A DNA stretch of 64,000 nucleotides from Spirosoma sp. (lineage in GTDB: Bacteria; Bacteroidota; Bacteroidia; Cytophagales; Spirosomataceae). The stretch is taken from contig NZ_JAPLET010000022.1 in NCBI RefSeq assembly GCF_026391055.1, positions 897,648-961,647 of the forward strand, given 5' to 3'. Shown one piece after another: positions 39,607 through 45,859 of the stretch. The translations under genes were made by a program, and so were the position numbers. The notes below the pieces were generated by a model, which was not told the DNA's origin, made no database searches, and worked only from the letters and a program-made list of their open reading frames with translations. Position 1 is the stretch's first letter. Every line of letters starts with the position of its first letter.

Positions 39607-40881
39607 TTAGGCTTGATTTACGACGGCTTGTTTACCGTTGGGATTTTGGTCGAGGGTTGTTAGTTGTACCCCTTTGAACATCGGAAAAACGTCGGTATAA
39701 CCTAGCAGCCGGAGCGCGTAAACGGTCGGCTCTAATACAATGTGTCGATGTACCGGAGTGCGGTAATGTTGCTGATAGTCGGCAACAACCCGGACCTGAG
39801 AGCCGGAGTCTCCCGATTTCGAGCCGGGAGTTACGCCCCCCAGGACCGGCAAAAGTCCGGTTGCGTTCGTGATCGAAACGTTTGCCATTTCCCATACTTT
39901 CGAGTAAGCGTCGTCGGATTGCTCATTTTTGAGCGGTACAACGTCTACCGAATCGAGGGCTTTCCCATCCTCTCCCCGGAGATAGCGGACTAACAGCGAC
40001 TTATTCACGTTATCGACTCCCGAAAGCCATTGTTTGAGGGAATCGCCAAACTGCGCCCACTTTGCCGAAACCGCTTTCTGATCGAGCTCTTTGCCTCCGT
40101 CCTTATCGAAATAGTCCCGAGGCATTTTAATCAGATACTTAAGATTGTAGCCGTTTTTGATGCCGGACTTATGGAAAAGCGGAATAAGATTGGCGAGCTC
40201 TATCCAATCCTTTGCCAACCACCAGGAGGGAAAGTCGTAAAACGGATTGCCCGAGACTATCTCCCTACAATGCAGGATTGAGACAATATTCGCTTTCGGA
40301 TTCCGCTTGTCGAAAGCCGGGATTTGCTCGGAATCTTTCGGGTTAAAGTATTGCCGGTCTCCGAAATTCGGGTTTAAATAAAAGTTCGAGATCGGCTTTC
40401 CCTTTCCGGCCGGTCGGCCGATTCGGGTCGTAAACGAATCCGAAACGCTAAGCAGAGGAACCCCTCCAGGCGTGAACTCGAACCGAGTAAACGGGTTGCC
40501 ATTCGTTACCCGCTCGTTAATGATGCCGATAATGTAATTCTCGAGCTCGGTCTCGAAACTCCAATCCTCGAGCTTAGCGTCCGTATAGGGGTCAAAGCGT
40601 TGTTTGCCGTCCTTAATAGTCCGCTTAAAAAAGCCTAAACCGGAGGCATAGATCATATCCCGCATGGCCTCGAGGAGCGGCTTAACCTGGTTGTTAGCCT
40701 CCTTAAGCCGGTTCATTTCGTTGGGCTTGTTGTCATTGGCTCCCCAGGGTACGTGTTCGTAATTGTTGCCCCCCATTGCCGAGGCCGCTCCGAAACTCTG
40801 GTCTCTTGTGCCGGTCAGTTGAACAACCGCTCCGAAATTCTTGCTCTCGATAACGAAAGCCTCGTTATTAATCCACTGCAT
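39607..40881 (-). CDS. Portal-like protein (424 aa)
   Basis: Features expected of a portal: long helical N-terminal region (NRLKEANNQVKPLLEAMRDMIYASGLGFFKR), an EYxxG-like stem region (SGNPFYDFPSWWLAKDWIELANLIPLFHKSGIKNGYN) and a Gln/Asn-rich C-terminus. Size and position before an adaptor-type gene agree. The PFYDFPSWWLAKDWIELAN pattern is one I associate with Bacteroidota phage portals, but this is recollection. It is far from the terminase, which is unusual. Confidence 0.6.
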   Translation of the reverse strand: MQWINNEAFVIESKNFGAVVQLTGTRDQSFGAASAMGGNNYEHVPWGANDNKPNEMNRLKEANNQVKPLLEAMRDMIYASGLGFFKRTIKDGKQRFDPYTDAKLEDWSFETELENYIIGIINERVTNGNPFTRFEFTPGGVPLLSVSDSFTTRIGRPAGKGKPISNFYLNPNFGDRQYFNPKDSEQIPAFDKRNPKANIVSILHCREIVSGNPFYDFPSWWLAKDWIELANLIPLFHKSGIKNGYNLKYLIKMPRDYFDKDGGKELDQKAVSAKWAQFGDSLKQWLSGVDNVNKSLLVRYLRGEDGKALDSVDVVPLKNEQSDDAYSKVWEMANVSITNATGLLPVLGGVTPGSKSGDSGSQVRVVADYQQHYRTPVHRHIVLEPTVYALRLLGYTDVFPMFKGVQLTTLDQNPNGKQAVVNQA

Positions 40882-41171
40882 TAGACGGTATGATTTATTG
40901 GCCGAGAGTTGTACTCGAGGAGGAGGTCGATAAGGAGGTTAAAGGGCTGCTTTGTGGTTACGTCCTCGACTAAAAGAACGTGGTTTAGATTGACGTTGCC
41001 CCGGTATTTGCCCTCTCCCGGAGCCGATTTCGTGCTCTTACGGCATCTCGGCTTAAAGCCGATTGTGCCGTCTCTCCGGCAATATTTAAGCGAAAATTCG
41101 TGCGGTTTGCCCTCTCCTCTTGTGTCCTGATGGATTTCGGCAAACATGGCCCTCCGGCTTATTCTCTGCAT
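40881..41171 (-). CDS. Hypothetical basic protein (96 aa)
   Basis: Begins MQRISRRAMFAEIHQDTRGEGKPHEFSLKYCRRDGTIG; very basic, with two or three Cys, C-terminus LIDLLLEYNSRPINHTV. Its stop shares one base with the portal-like start. Position before a portal suggests a small head accessory; not recognised. Confidence 0.55.
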   Translation of the reverse strand: MQRISRRAMFAEIHQDTRGEGKPHEFSLKYCRRDGTIGFKPRCRKSTKSAPGEGKYRGNVNLNHVLLVEDVTTKQPFNLLIDLLLEYNSRPINHTV

Positions 41172-41191
41172 GGTCGTTTGTCGTTAGTTGC

Positions 41192-41524
41192 TTACTTGTT
41201 CGACTCAAATTTCGGACAGAGACTACCGGCCGGAAAGGACCGTTTTACAAAGTAGATCGAGTCATTTTCCAGCGTAAGGAGGAGCTCGATTAAAGCGTCT
41301 TTGTCAACGGGAACGCCCGGAGAGAACCGGATTATAGTTGTCTGATTTTGCGAGTCAACCTCTCCCCATAGTTTTGGAGGTTGGCATCGGAGCGGCATCG
41401 GAGGAGGTAAGGAATGGATTCTTTTGGGTGAGGGCTTAGTCGCTGAAATTATGAGCGCAAGCGTCGAGAATACGACTCCTATAAGGCCTAATGAAAATGT
41501 TATATAATCGAGGTCAGTAATCAC
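41192..41524 (-). CDS. Small membrane protein (110 aa)
   Basis: Residues 1-30 (MITDLDYITFSLGLIGVVFSTLALIISA) form one membrane helix; the rest is polar. Its 3' end carries the two-part element 3, whose GTCCTTTCC is read as part of the coding sequence. Next to the spanin-like pair, a lysis accessory role is plausible. Confidence 0.5.
   Translation of the reverse strand: MITDLDYITFSLGLIGVVFSTLALIISATKPSPKRIHSLPPPMPLRCQPPKLWGEVDSQNQTTIIRFSPGVPVDKDALIELLLTLENDSIYFVKRSFPAGSLCPKFESNK
41206..41240 (-). promoter_or_regulatory. Two-part phage element 3
   Basis: Minus strand GTCCTTTCCGG, 24 bp, TTTG, 34 nt before the start at 41,171. It lies wholly inside the 3' end of the upstream coding sequence. 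Confidence 0.55.
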
Positions 41525-41931
41525 AATCCTTTGATTTTAGCGTAAACAGTTATTGCGAGAAGGAGTCGCCACCCCCAATTTTCGAGCTTAGCGGCTCGCT
41601 TTTTATTGGTTTCCTCTCCGAGCTTTTTCTTAGCCGTTACCAGACTCCCGGCCGTTTCTTTGCCCTCCTTTTGGCAGTCCTTAAGCTCGAGCGTTACCCC
41701 GCCGATTGTCTTGTCCTTTTCGGCAATGGTTGCTTTATAGCCCTCCTCCCGTTCTTTGGCGAAATCGCCCTTAATCAGATCGGCGTTTATTCGTTTGGCG
41801 TTGGCAACGAACTCGGCCCGAGCACTATCGAGCGAGGCGGTAACGCTGATTGATTGACCGTAAAGTCTCGAGCTCAGACATACGACTAGCAGAATCGAGA
41901 GCCATTTGCTCCCGGAGCTTATTGTTTTCAT
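41521..41931 (-). CDS. Spanin-like exported protein, overlapping gene (136 aa)
   Basis: Signal-type N-terminus (MKTISSGSKWLSILLVVCLSSRLYGQ; possible cleavage after LYG, or a lipobox-like LVVC) then a helical, Lys/Glu-rich coiled-coil stretch and a C-terminal hydrophobic patch (WRLLLAITVYAKIKGL). The first 107 nt lie inside the 3' end of the 41,825 gene in another frame. Embedded exported proteins after an endolysin are the pattern of Rz1-type spanins, though this one is longer than classical Rz1. Confidence 0.55.
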   Translation of the reverse strand: MKTISSGSKWLSILLVVCLSSRLYGQSISVTASLDSARAEFVANAKRINADLIKGDFAKEREEGYKATIAEKDKTIGGVTLELKDCQKEGKETAGSLVTAKKKLGEETNKKRAAKLENWGWRLLLAITVYAKIKGL

Positions 41932-42190
41932 TTTCCAGATTTTTTATTTGTGAGTTTTTGGCGGAGAGTTGCCCCTCGTACTTAATTGAGGCTTTGAGGA
42001 CCTCGGCCTCGGCGTGTTCCTTAAGGAGCTCGGTTCGTTCGTCCTGGCAGAGCTCGAGCGTTGCCCGGTTGAGAAAGTAGGAAACGCCGAAACCGATAGC
42101 GGCCGAGATAGCGACCGAAACGGCCTCCCAAAAAAAGCGGTTGTAATTACTGCGAATGAAGTTCGAGAGGTTCGTAATTGCTTGTTTCAT
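41825..42190 (-). CDS. Rz/i-spanin-like membrane protein (121 aa)
   Basis: The start at 42,190 (MKQAITNLSNFIRSNYNRFFWEAVSVAISAAIGFGVSYFL) gives one N-terminal membrane helix, followed by an extended coiled coil (QIKNLENENNKLREQMALDSASRMSELETLRSIN). This is the classic i-spanin layout. It lies just downstream of the M15 endolysin and overlaps the next gene by 107 nt. A terminator and two-part element 2 separate it from the endolysin. Confidence 0.6.
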   Translation of the reverse strand: MKQAITNLSNFIRSNYNRFFWEAVSVAISAAIGFGVSYFLNRATLELCQDERTELLKEHAEAEVLKASIKYEGQLSAKNSQIKNLENENNKLREQMALDSASRMSELETLRSINQRYRLAR

Positions 42191-42193
42191 CCT

Positions 42194-42228
42194 CAAAGCT
42201 GCAACCGAATCGACCTCCCGGAAAGGAC
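42194..42228 (-). promoter_or_regulatory. Two-part phage element 2
   Basis: Minus strand GTCCTTTCCGG, 24 bp, TTTG, only 3 nt before the ATG at 42,190; if this is a promoter the transcript would be leaderless or the true start further in. Confidence 0.6.
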
Positions 42229-42230
42229 CT

Positions 42231-42256
42231 AAAAGAGCCCTCCGGCCGGAGGGCTC
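42231..42256 (-). terminator. Terminator after the endolysin
   Basis: A 22-bp perfect palindrome (42,235-42,256) starting GAGCCCTCC, with TTTT on the minus-strand side. It lies between the endolysin stop and element 2. Confidence 0.85.
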
Positions 42257-42261
42257 CCTCA

Positions 42262-42705
42262 TTATTTCTTAACCATCTTCTCCCATCTGGTCAACTCAAA
42301 ATGAGGCTTATCTTTGATCGATTTAAAGTTCCCGCCCCAGGTGATTCCCTCAACAACCAACACGAAACCGGCAAACCATACGAACCACTTTTCGCTATAG
42401 TCGAGCGTTCCGTCCTTTTTCTTAAATGCAATATCGAACGCAAAGGAGGGCTTGTAATTGTGAGGAGATTGTCCGGCTTTCGCATTGGTAACGCGTTCGT
42501 CGGCTTCGTCTATTTTGCCGTCTTTGTCGTTATCCTTTTTGTCGGTCGGCTGCTTAAAGAGCGCGTCTTGCTCCTCATTGCTGCGAAAGGTTGCCACTAA
42601 AAACGGGACCGGCCCATCTGGAAACTTTGCCTGAAACAGAACCTCGGCTCGGCCCAATGCGTAAGCGAGGACCGGATGTAAATCGTAAATCGAACGGGAT
42701 GCCAT
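42262..42705 (-). CDS. M15-type endolysin (147 aa)
   Basis: The start at 42,705 (MASRSIYDLHPVLAYALGRAEVLFQAKFP) is chosen since upstream frame is non-coding leader. Peptidase M15C pattern: FLVATFRSNEEQDALFKQ, the metal-ligand His/Asp region SPHNYKPSFAFDIAF (His and Asp), and the second His in DKPHFEL with WGGNF before it. These L-alanyl-D-glutamate peptidases act as endolysins. No signal peptide, so release by a holin is expected. Unit begins with element 1. Confidence 0.85.
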   Translation of the reverse strand: MASRSIYDLHPVLAYALGRAEVLFQAKFPDGPVPFLVATFRSNEEQDALFKQPTDKKDNDKDGKIDEADERVTNAKAGQSPHNYKPSFAFDIAFKKKDGTLDYSEKWFVWFAGFVLVVEGITWGGNFKSIKDKPHFELTRWEKMVKK

Positions 42706-42729
42706 TCTCGTAATTTGGTTTGTTTTGCC

Positions 42730-42764
42730 CAAAGATCGGAGCGGCTCTCCCGGCCGGAAAGGAC
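42730..42764 (-). promoter_or_regulatory. Two-part phage element 1
   Basis: Minus strand GTCCTTTCCGG, 24 bp, TTTG, 24 nt before the endolysin start; directly follows terminator 42,783-42,815. Confidence 0.6.
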
Positions 42765-42782
42765 CGAAACGTCGGGCCGCAT

Positions 42783-42815
42783 AAAAAAGCCCTCCGGTAA
42801 GGGAGGGCTTTTCTT
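42783..42815 (-). terminator. Terminator upstream of the lysis unit
   Basis: AAGCCCTCC / GGAGGGCTTTTTT hairpin on the minus strand after the 42,818 gene. Confidence 0.9.
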
Positions 42816-42817
42816 TT

Positions 42818-43051
42818 CTAACCATTGCAAGCGGGTCTTTCGGTCGTTTCCTTGCTGTTTGGCATCCGGTACGTTTCGGTGTACTCCGGCTTATTTCGGG
42901 ACTTAATGCAACCACATTTAATACAGGTTGCCTTTTGCCCCCATTCGGGTTTGTTGTCCCATTTATGCCGCTCGTTTCCGGGAACTACTCGAGCGGGTTT
43001 TACTTCGTTAAGGTGATACGTCCCGGTTTCGGGAGAATGATAAAAAGCCAT
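42818..43051 (-). CDS. Small Cys-rich protein (77 aa)
   Basis: Begins MAFYHSPETGTYHLNEVKPARVVPG; the middle has ATCIKCGCIKSR, a zinc-knuckle-like CxxCxC, plus a C-terminal Cys. Basic. Found in the early-late boundary; function unknown. Confidence 0.6.
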   Translation of the reverse strand: MAFYHSPETGTYHLNEVKPARVVPGNERHKWDNKPEWGQKATCIKCGCIKSRNKPEYTETYRMPNSKETTERPACNG

Positions 43052-43058
43052 AAGTCGG

Positions 43059-43331
43059 TTAGTTTTCGGTGTTGACTTGCCCTGTTAAGCTAGTAATTCG
43101 GTGTGTGTGTTTGTGCTTGCCTCCTGTTTTATACTCGTACTCAACATTGCCCGAGCACGTTGTCAAATAAACATCATGTTCGGAGTCGTGAAATCGGTAG
43201 ACATTGCACCCATCGACCGTAAATAGTTTATCGAGCTTAATGGCCGGATTATCGGTTGTGTCGGTCGAGATGGGTGTCTTTTCGCAAGCTAATAACCCAA
43301 CGGAAAGAGCAATAATAATTAAACGTTTCAT
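43059..43331 (-). CDS. DUF4884-type lipoprotein (90 aa)
   Basis: The start at 43,331 gives MKRLIIIALSVGLLAC, a lipoprotein signal with the lipobox Cys at residue 16. The mature part KLDKLFTVDGCNVYRFHDSEHDVYLTTCSGNVEYEY matches my memory of DUF4884 (conserved GCxVYRFxD and a second Cys), found in Bacteroidota mobile elements. It probably anchors in the envelope; exclusion of other phages is a guess. Confidence 0.65.
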   Translation of the reverse strand: MKRLIIIALSVGLLACEKTPISTDTTDNPAIKLDKLFTVDGCNVYRFHDSEHDVYLTTCSGNVEYEYKTGGKHKHTHRITSLTGQVNTEN

Positions 43332-43409
43332 CGGTAGTGTTCTAGTGGGTTGTTTACTTATTGCGAGCAAACTCGCTTAATGCTTGCGTAATCGACCTCG
43401 AGCGCGGCC

Positions 43410-43580
43410 TCAATATCTGCGCTCGGTATAATGCCGGTCGTTATCGGCCTCTATAATAAACTTTGCTTGCTCCTTAAGCGAAGCCTTAAGAATCTCCTCG
43501 GCTTTCTCGGGTGTTACGTCTACGTATTCGGTTATTAGTGAAATAATCGGATACTTAAGTTTTAGTTTAACCAGGCTCAT
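43410..43580 (-). CDS. Small hypothetical protein (56 aa)
   Basis: MSLVKLKLKYPIISLITEY, then acidic/basic helices ending HYTERRY. It has the same CGAG-rich style as the phage (e.g. CCCGAGAAAGCCGAGGAG), supporting translation. No family recognised. Confidence 0.5.
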   Translation of the reverse strand: MSLVKLKLKYPIISLITEYVDVTPEKAEEILKASLKEQAKFIIEADNDRHYTERRY

Positions 43581-43594
43581 CGAATTGACTTTAT

Positions 43595-43714
43595 TTAGGA
43601 GTTGCGGTAATTGTCGAGTGCCTCCGATTCGTTTTCGGGCTCAATGCCTAAAGCAAAAATGAGGAGATAACCGGAGCCGACTCCGGCTAAGTACATTATT
43701 AATAAACTAAGCAT
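43595..43714 (-). CDS. Small membrane protein (39 aa)
   Basis: The ATG at 43,714 (MLSLLIMYLAGVGSGYLLIFALGIE) yields one membrane helix and an acidic tail (PENESEALDNYRNS). The longer frame from 43,780 is less likely. Role unknown. Confidence 0.4.
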   Translation of the reverse strand: MLSLLIMYLAGVGSGYLLIFALGIEPENESEALDNYRNS

Positions 43715-43760
43715 TTTTGTCGTTGTTAAGGCCGGTCTCGGCCGGTGTGGATTAGTGAGA

Positions 43761-44165
43761 CTATACGCGTTTAAACTCATTCTGAATTAACCGGATGCCC
43801 AGAGCGGCAAACCCTTTCTTAAGCCCGAATTGAGTCTCCTCGAGCACATAGGTAACGGAAGCGAAAAGACTCCGGCCGGTATAGGTCCCGGTTTGTGGAT
43901 TGTACTCCGATAAGCGGAGCATGTCTCCTGCCTTAAATCCCCGATCATTACGTCGAACCTCGAACGGCTTCTCTCCCGAGGCTAGTCGGTTAAAGTGCTC
44001 CGGCCAAACCTTTAAATTATGGGTTTTGGGCTCGGTCTGGTTTTTCTTAACGGGTTGGCTTTGCTTGCCCCGGAAAATGGTCTGTAAATTCTGAACGTCG
44101 GCTTGTAGCTTACTGATTGCTCCGGGAGTTAAAACCAGGCCGGTAAGGATAGTTGCAAGTTTCAT
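43761..44165 (-). CDS. DUF3850/ASCH-type protein with hydrophobic N-terminus (134 aa)
   Basis: Residues about 48-130 match the DUF3850 pattern: HNLKVWPEHFNRLASGEKPFEVRRNDRGFKAGDMLRLSEYNP. This PUA/ASCH-like fold binds RNA or nucleotides in related proteins. Unusually, the first 45 residues include a hydrophobic segment (MKLATILTGLVLTPGAISK) like a membrane anchor or signal; DUF3850 proteins are normally cytoplasmic, so a later start is possible, but the homology begins only after residue 45. Confidence 0.65.
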   Translation of the reverse strand: MKLATILTGLVLTPGAISKLQADVQNLQTIFRGKQSQPVKKNQTEPKTHNLKVWPEHFNRLASGEKPFEVRRNDRGFKAGDMLRLSEYNPQTGTYTGRSLFASVTYVLEETQFGLKKGFAALGIRLIQNEFKRV

Positions 44166-44178
44166 CGGTCGAGGAGGG

Positions 44179-44409
44179 TTAAAGTAAGGAGAGTTGATTC
44201 GTTGCGCTGAGTTGCTGCTTAAGTTCCTGGTTCTCTTTCTCGAGCTTGTCGGCTTGCTCGGCCCGAGAAATTACGCTCTCGAGGGTTTTCTTTAGTCCCT
44301 CCTGGTTAACCTTATTAAAGACTCCATGCGTAAAGCCGATGTCTAAAACGGTGTGTAATTTGCCCCCATAAGCGAGCGATAAGCGGAGGAGTTTAATTTG
44401 TTCTTTCAT
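44179..44409 (-). CDS. Hypothetical coiled-coil protein (76 aa)
   Basis: MKEQIKLLRLSLAYGGKLHTVLDIGFTHG, with a coiled-coil second half (KTLESVISRAEQADKLEKENQELKQQLSATNQ). It directly follows a copy of the CAACCAAATTTCCAAA leader element. Unknown. Confidence 0.6.
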   Translation of the reverse strand: MKEQIKLLRLSLAYGGKLHTVLDIGFTHGVFNKVNQEGLKKTLESVISRAEQADKLEKENQELKQQLSATNQLSLL

Positions 44410-44417
44410 GGTTTTAC

Positions 44418-44433
44418 TTTGGAAATTTGGTTG
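44418..44433 (-). promoter_or_regulatory. Early leader element copy (exact)
   Basis: Plus strand TTTGGAAATTTGGTTG (minus CAACCAAATTTCCAAA), 9 nt before the start at 44,409. Confidence 0.6.
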
Positions 44434-44469
44434 TTAAGGCCGAGCCCGAGCGAGCTCGGCCGTACTGTC

Positions 44470-44808
44470 TTAAATGCCTAGTTTTGCCTTAGCCTCCTGA
44501 ACTCTCCGGCGAGCAACTCCGAGCCGGACTCCGTTCGTGAGCGTTACCTCCGCTCCGTCCCGATAGCTGTGCGGGTTTTCCTTCCATTTCTTGAGGAGGT
44601 AGGGATTAATGAGGTAACTCTTGTTAATCCGGGCAAACTCGGAGAGGAGTTTCGCGTAATAGCCGAGATGCCTCGAGGTTAATACCTTGCTCCCATCGGT
44701 CAGATGAAACAGAGAGTAATTAATATTTGCCTCAACATATAAAATCTGACTAGCCGGAAAGATTCGCTTGCTTTTTCCCTGTCCGGTCTCGATAAGTAGG
44801 TCATTCAT
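44470..44808 (-). CDS. LytTR-domain DNA-binding protein of prophage 2 (112 aa)
   Basis: The whole protein is one LytTR domain: RIFPASQILYVEANINYSLFHLTDGSKVLTSRHLGYYAKLL, INKSYLINPYLLKKW and the basic C-terminal AEVTLTNGVRLGVARRRVQ. As with the prophage 1 homologue there is no receiver domain. A plausible phage regulator; its targets may include the shared leader or promoter elements, but nothing shows it. Overlaps the preceding stop by 8 nt. Confidence 0.8.
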   Translation of the reverse strand: MNDLLIETGQGKSKRIFPASQILYVEANINYSLFHLTDGSKVLTSRHLGYYAKLLSEFARINKSYLINPYLLKKWKENPHSYRDGAEVTLTNGVRLGVARRRVQEAKAKLGI

Positions 44809-45103
44809 TGACTGAGAGCTCGGTTTTTGTGTTACTGGCTGTTTGGATTGCGGAGAGGACTCGGCTTACCTCTTGTAAGTTCTCGGCGTTTACCAGGCTT
44901 TGCGTGATTTCGAGAATCGCGTCCCGGCTTGCGAGGTAAAGCTCCCGGTTCTCGGGCTTAAGCCGGTAGAATATCTCTCCCCGGAGGCCGGTCGTTCTCC
45001 GCTTAACGGCCGATTTGATCGGCGTTTCTGCGAGCATAAGGAGCGCAATTTCATGTAAGAAAGCATCTTTAACGGCTTTCCCGGCTTTTTGGTCATTTTG
45101 CAT
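44801..45103 (-). CDS. Hypothetical helical protein (100 aa)
   Basis: The start at 45,103 (MQNDQKAGKAVKDAFLHEIALLML) overlaps the microprotein stop by 11 nt; the frame extends upstream without better context. Helical throughout; no domain recognised. Confidence 0.6.
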   Translation of the reverse strand: MQNDQKAGKAVKDAFLHEIALLMLAETPIKSAVKRRTTGLRGEIFYRLKPENRELYLASRDAILEITQSLVNAENLQEVSRVLSAIQTASNTKTELSVNE

Positions 45104-45254
45104 AATTGAAAAATTTAGAGGGTAATTGTAAGAGCCCCATTCCACACATAAGGAAGGAGTAAAGCGTAATTGCCAGAGAAAGAGCCACAATAGCGAGCGG
45201 CAATAAAACAGCGATTGCGGAGGCCGAGGCAAAAAAGATAAACAGTAGTTTCAT
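45093..45254 (-). CDS. Small membrane protein (53 aa)
   Basis: MKLLFIFFASASAIAVLLPLAIVALSLAITLYSFLM..., nearly all hydrophobic with two helix-like halves; ends KFFNYAK. The stop is buried in the next start (ATGCAAAATGA, 11-nt overlap). Holin- or pore-like size, but no evidence of function. Confidence 0.55.
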   Translation of the reverse strand: MKLLFIFFASASAIAVLLPLAIVALSLAITLYSFLMCGMGLLQLPSKFFNYAK

Positions 45255-45266
45255 GTAAGTAAGTAG

Positions 45267-45602
45267 TTAAGCGGTTAAACGGGTAAGTCCTAAATCCTTA
45301 AGTTGCTTGTCGAGCCCTCCTAGAATTTCCTGTAAGGCGTAAGAGAGTTCGGGGAGTTGTAACTCGCTCCAAAGAGCCCGAGCAACCGGGAGCGGGAGCG
45401 TAAACGCATAGGCTTTTGTTGTTGGCCTATTTTTCCAGGTAAAGACCTGGTTCGCCGTTATTTTGGAGCGGTAGTCGAGTAAGATCATTTGCTCGATACG
45501 GAGCGCGGCAATTTGCCGAAACGAGTAGTTTGCCGGATGCGGGAGGAACTCGAGCAAAGCTCCTACCTGATGCCGGTAAAGACGGAGCGTTATTTTAAAC
45601 AT
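45267..45602 (-). CDS. Conserved early protein, homologue of the 4,267 gene (111 aa)
   Basis: Aligned by eye with the prophage 1 protein at 4,267: ITLRLY, QMILLDYRS, VFTWKNRPTTKAYAFTLPLPVARALWSELQ and the C-terminal helix all correspond. It follows a small basic gene in both prophages and precedes the LytTR gene, giving syntenic support. Function unknown. Confidence 0.65.
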   Translation of the reverse strand: MFKITLRLYRHQVGALLEFLPHPANYSFRQIAALRIEQMILLDYRSKITANQVFTWKNRPTTKAYAFTLPLPVARALWSELQLPELSYALQEILGGLDKQLKDLGLTRLTA

Positions 45603-45787
45603 AACTGATCGAGGTCTCCGGGTTGAACGATAACGGTCCGCTTGAGCTTTAAACAGCCTTGTTTAAAAATGACATCGACCGAGCCGGAATCGAAGGCGTT
45701 AAGCTGAACGCTATAAACCCGCTCCCGGTCTACTTTGGCAAAGGGAATAATCCGCTTAAATTTTCGTGTACGTTTAAGAGCTTTCAT
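45590..45787 (-). CDS. Small basic protein (65 aa)
   Basis: MKALKRTRKFKRIIPFAKVDRE, highly basic N-terminus, then beta strands (VYSVQLNAFDSGSVDVIFKQ). Basic charge suggests nucleic-acid binding. Overlaps the 45,602 start. It is preceded by an exact copy of the early leader element. Confidence 0.55.
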   Translation of the reverse strand: MKALKRTRKFKRIIPFAKVDRERVYSVQLNAFDSGSVDVIFKQGCLKLKRTVIVQPGDLDQLCLK

Positions 45788-45809
45788 TCGTACATTAGGG
45801 CGTTAATAC

Positions 45810-45825
45810 TTTGGAAATTTGGTTG
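45810..45825 (-). promoter_or_regulatory. Early leader element copy (exact)
   Basis: TTTGGAAATTTGGTTG on the plus strand, 23 nt before the start at 45,787. Confidence 0.55.
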
Positions 45826-45859
45826 TAAACCGCTCCCCGCTTCGAGGAGCGGTTTTCTG

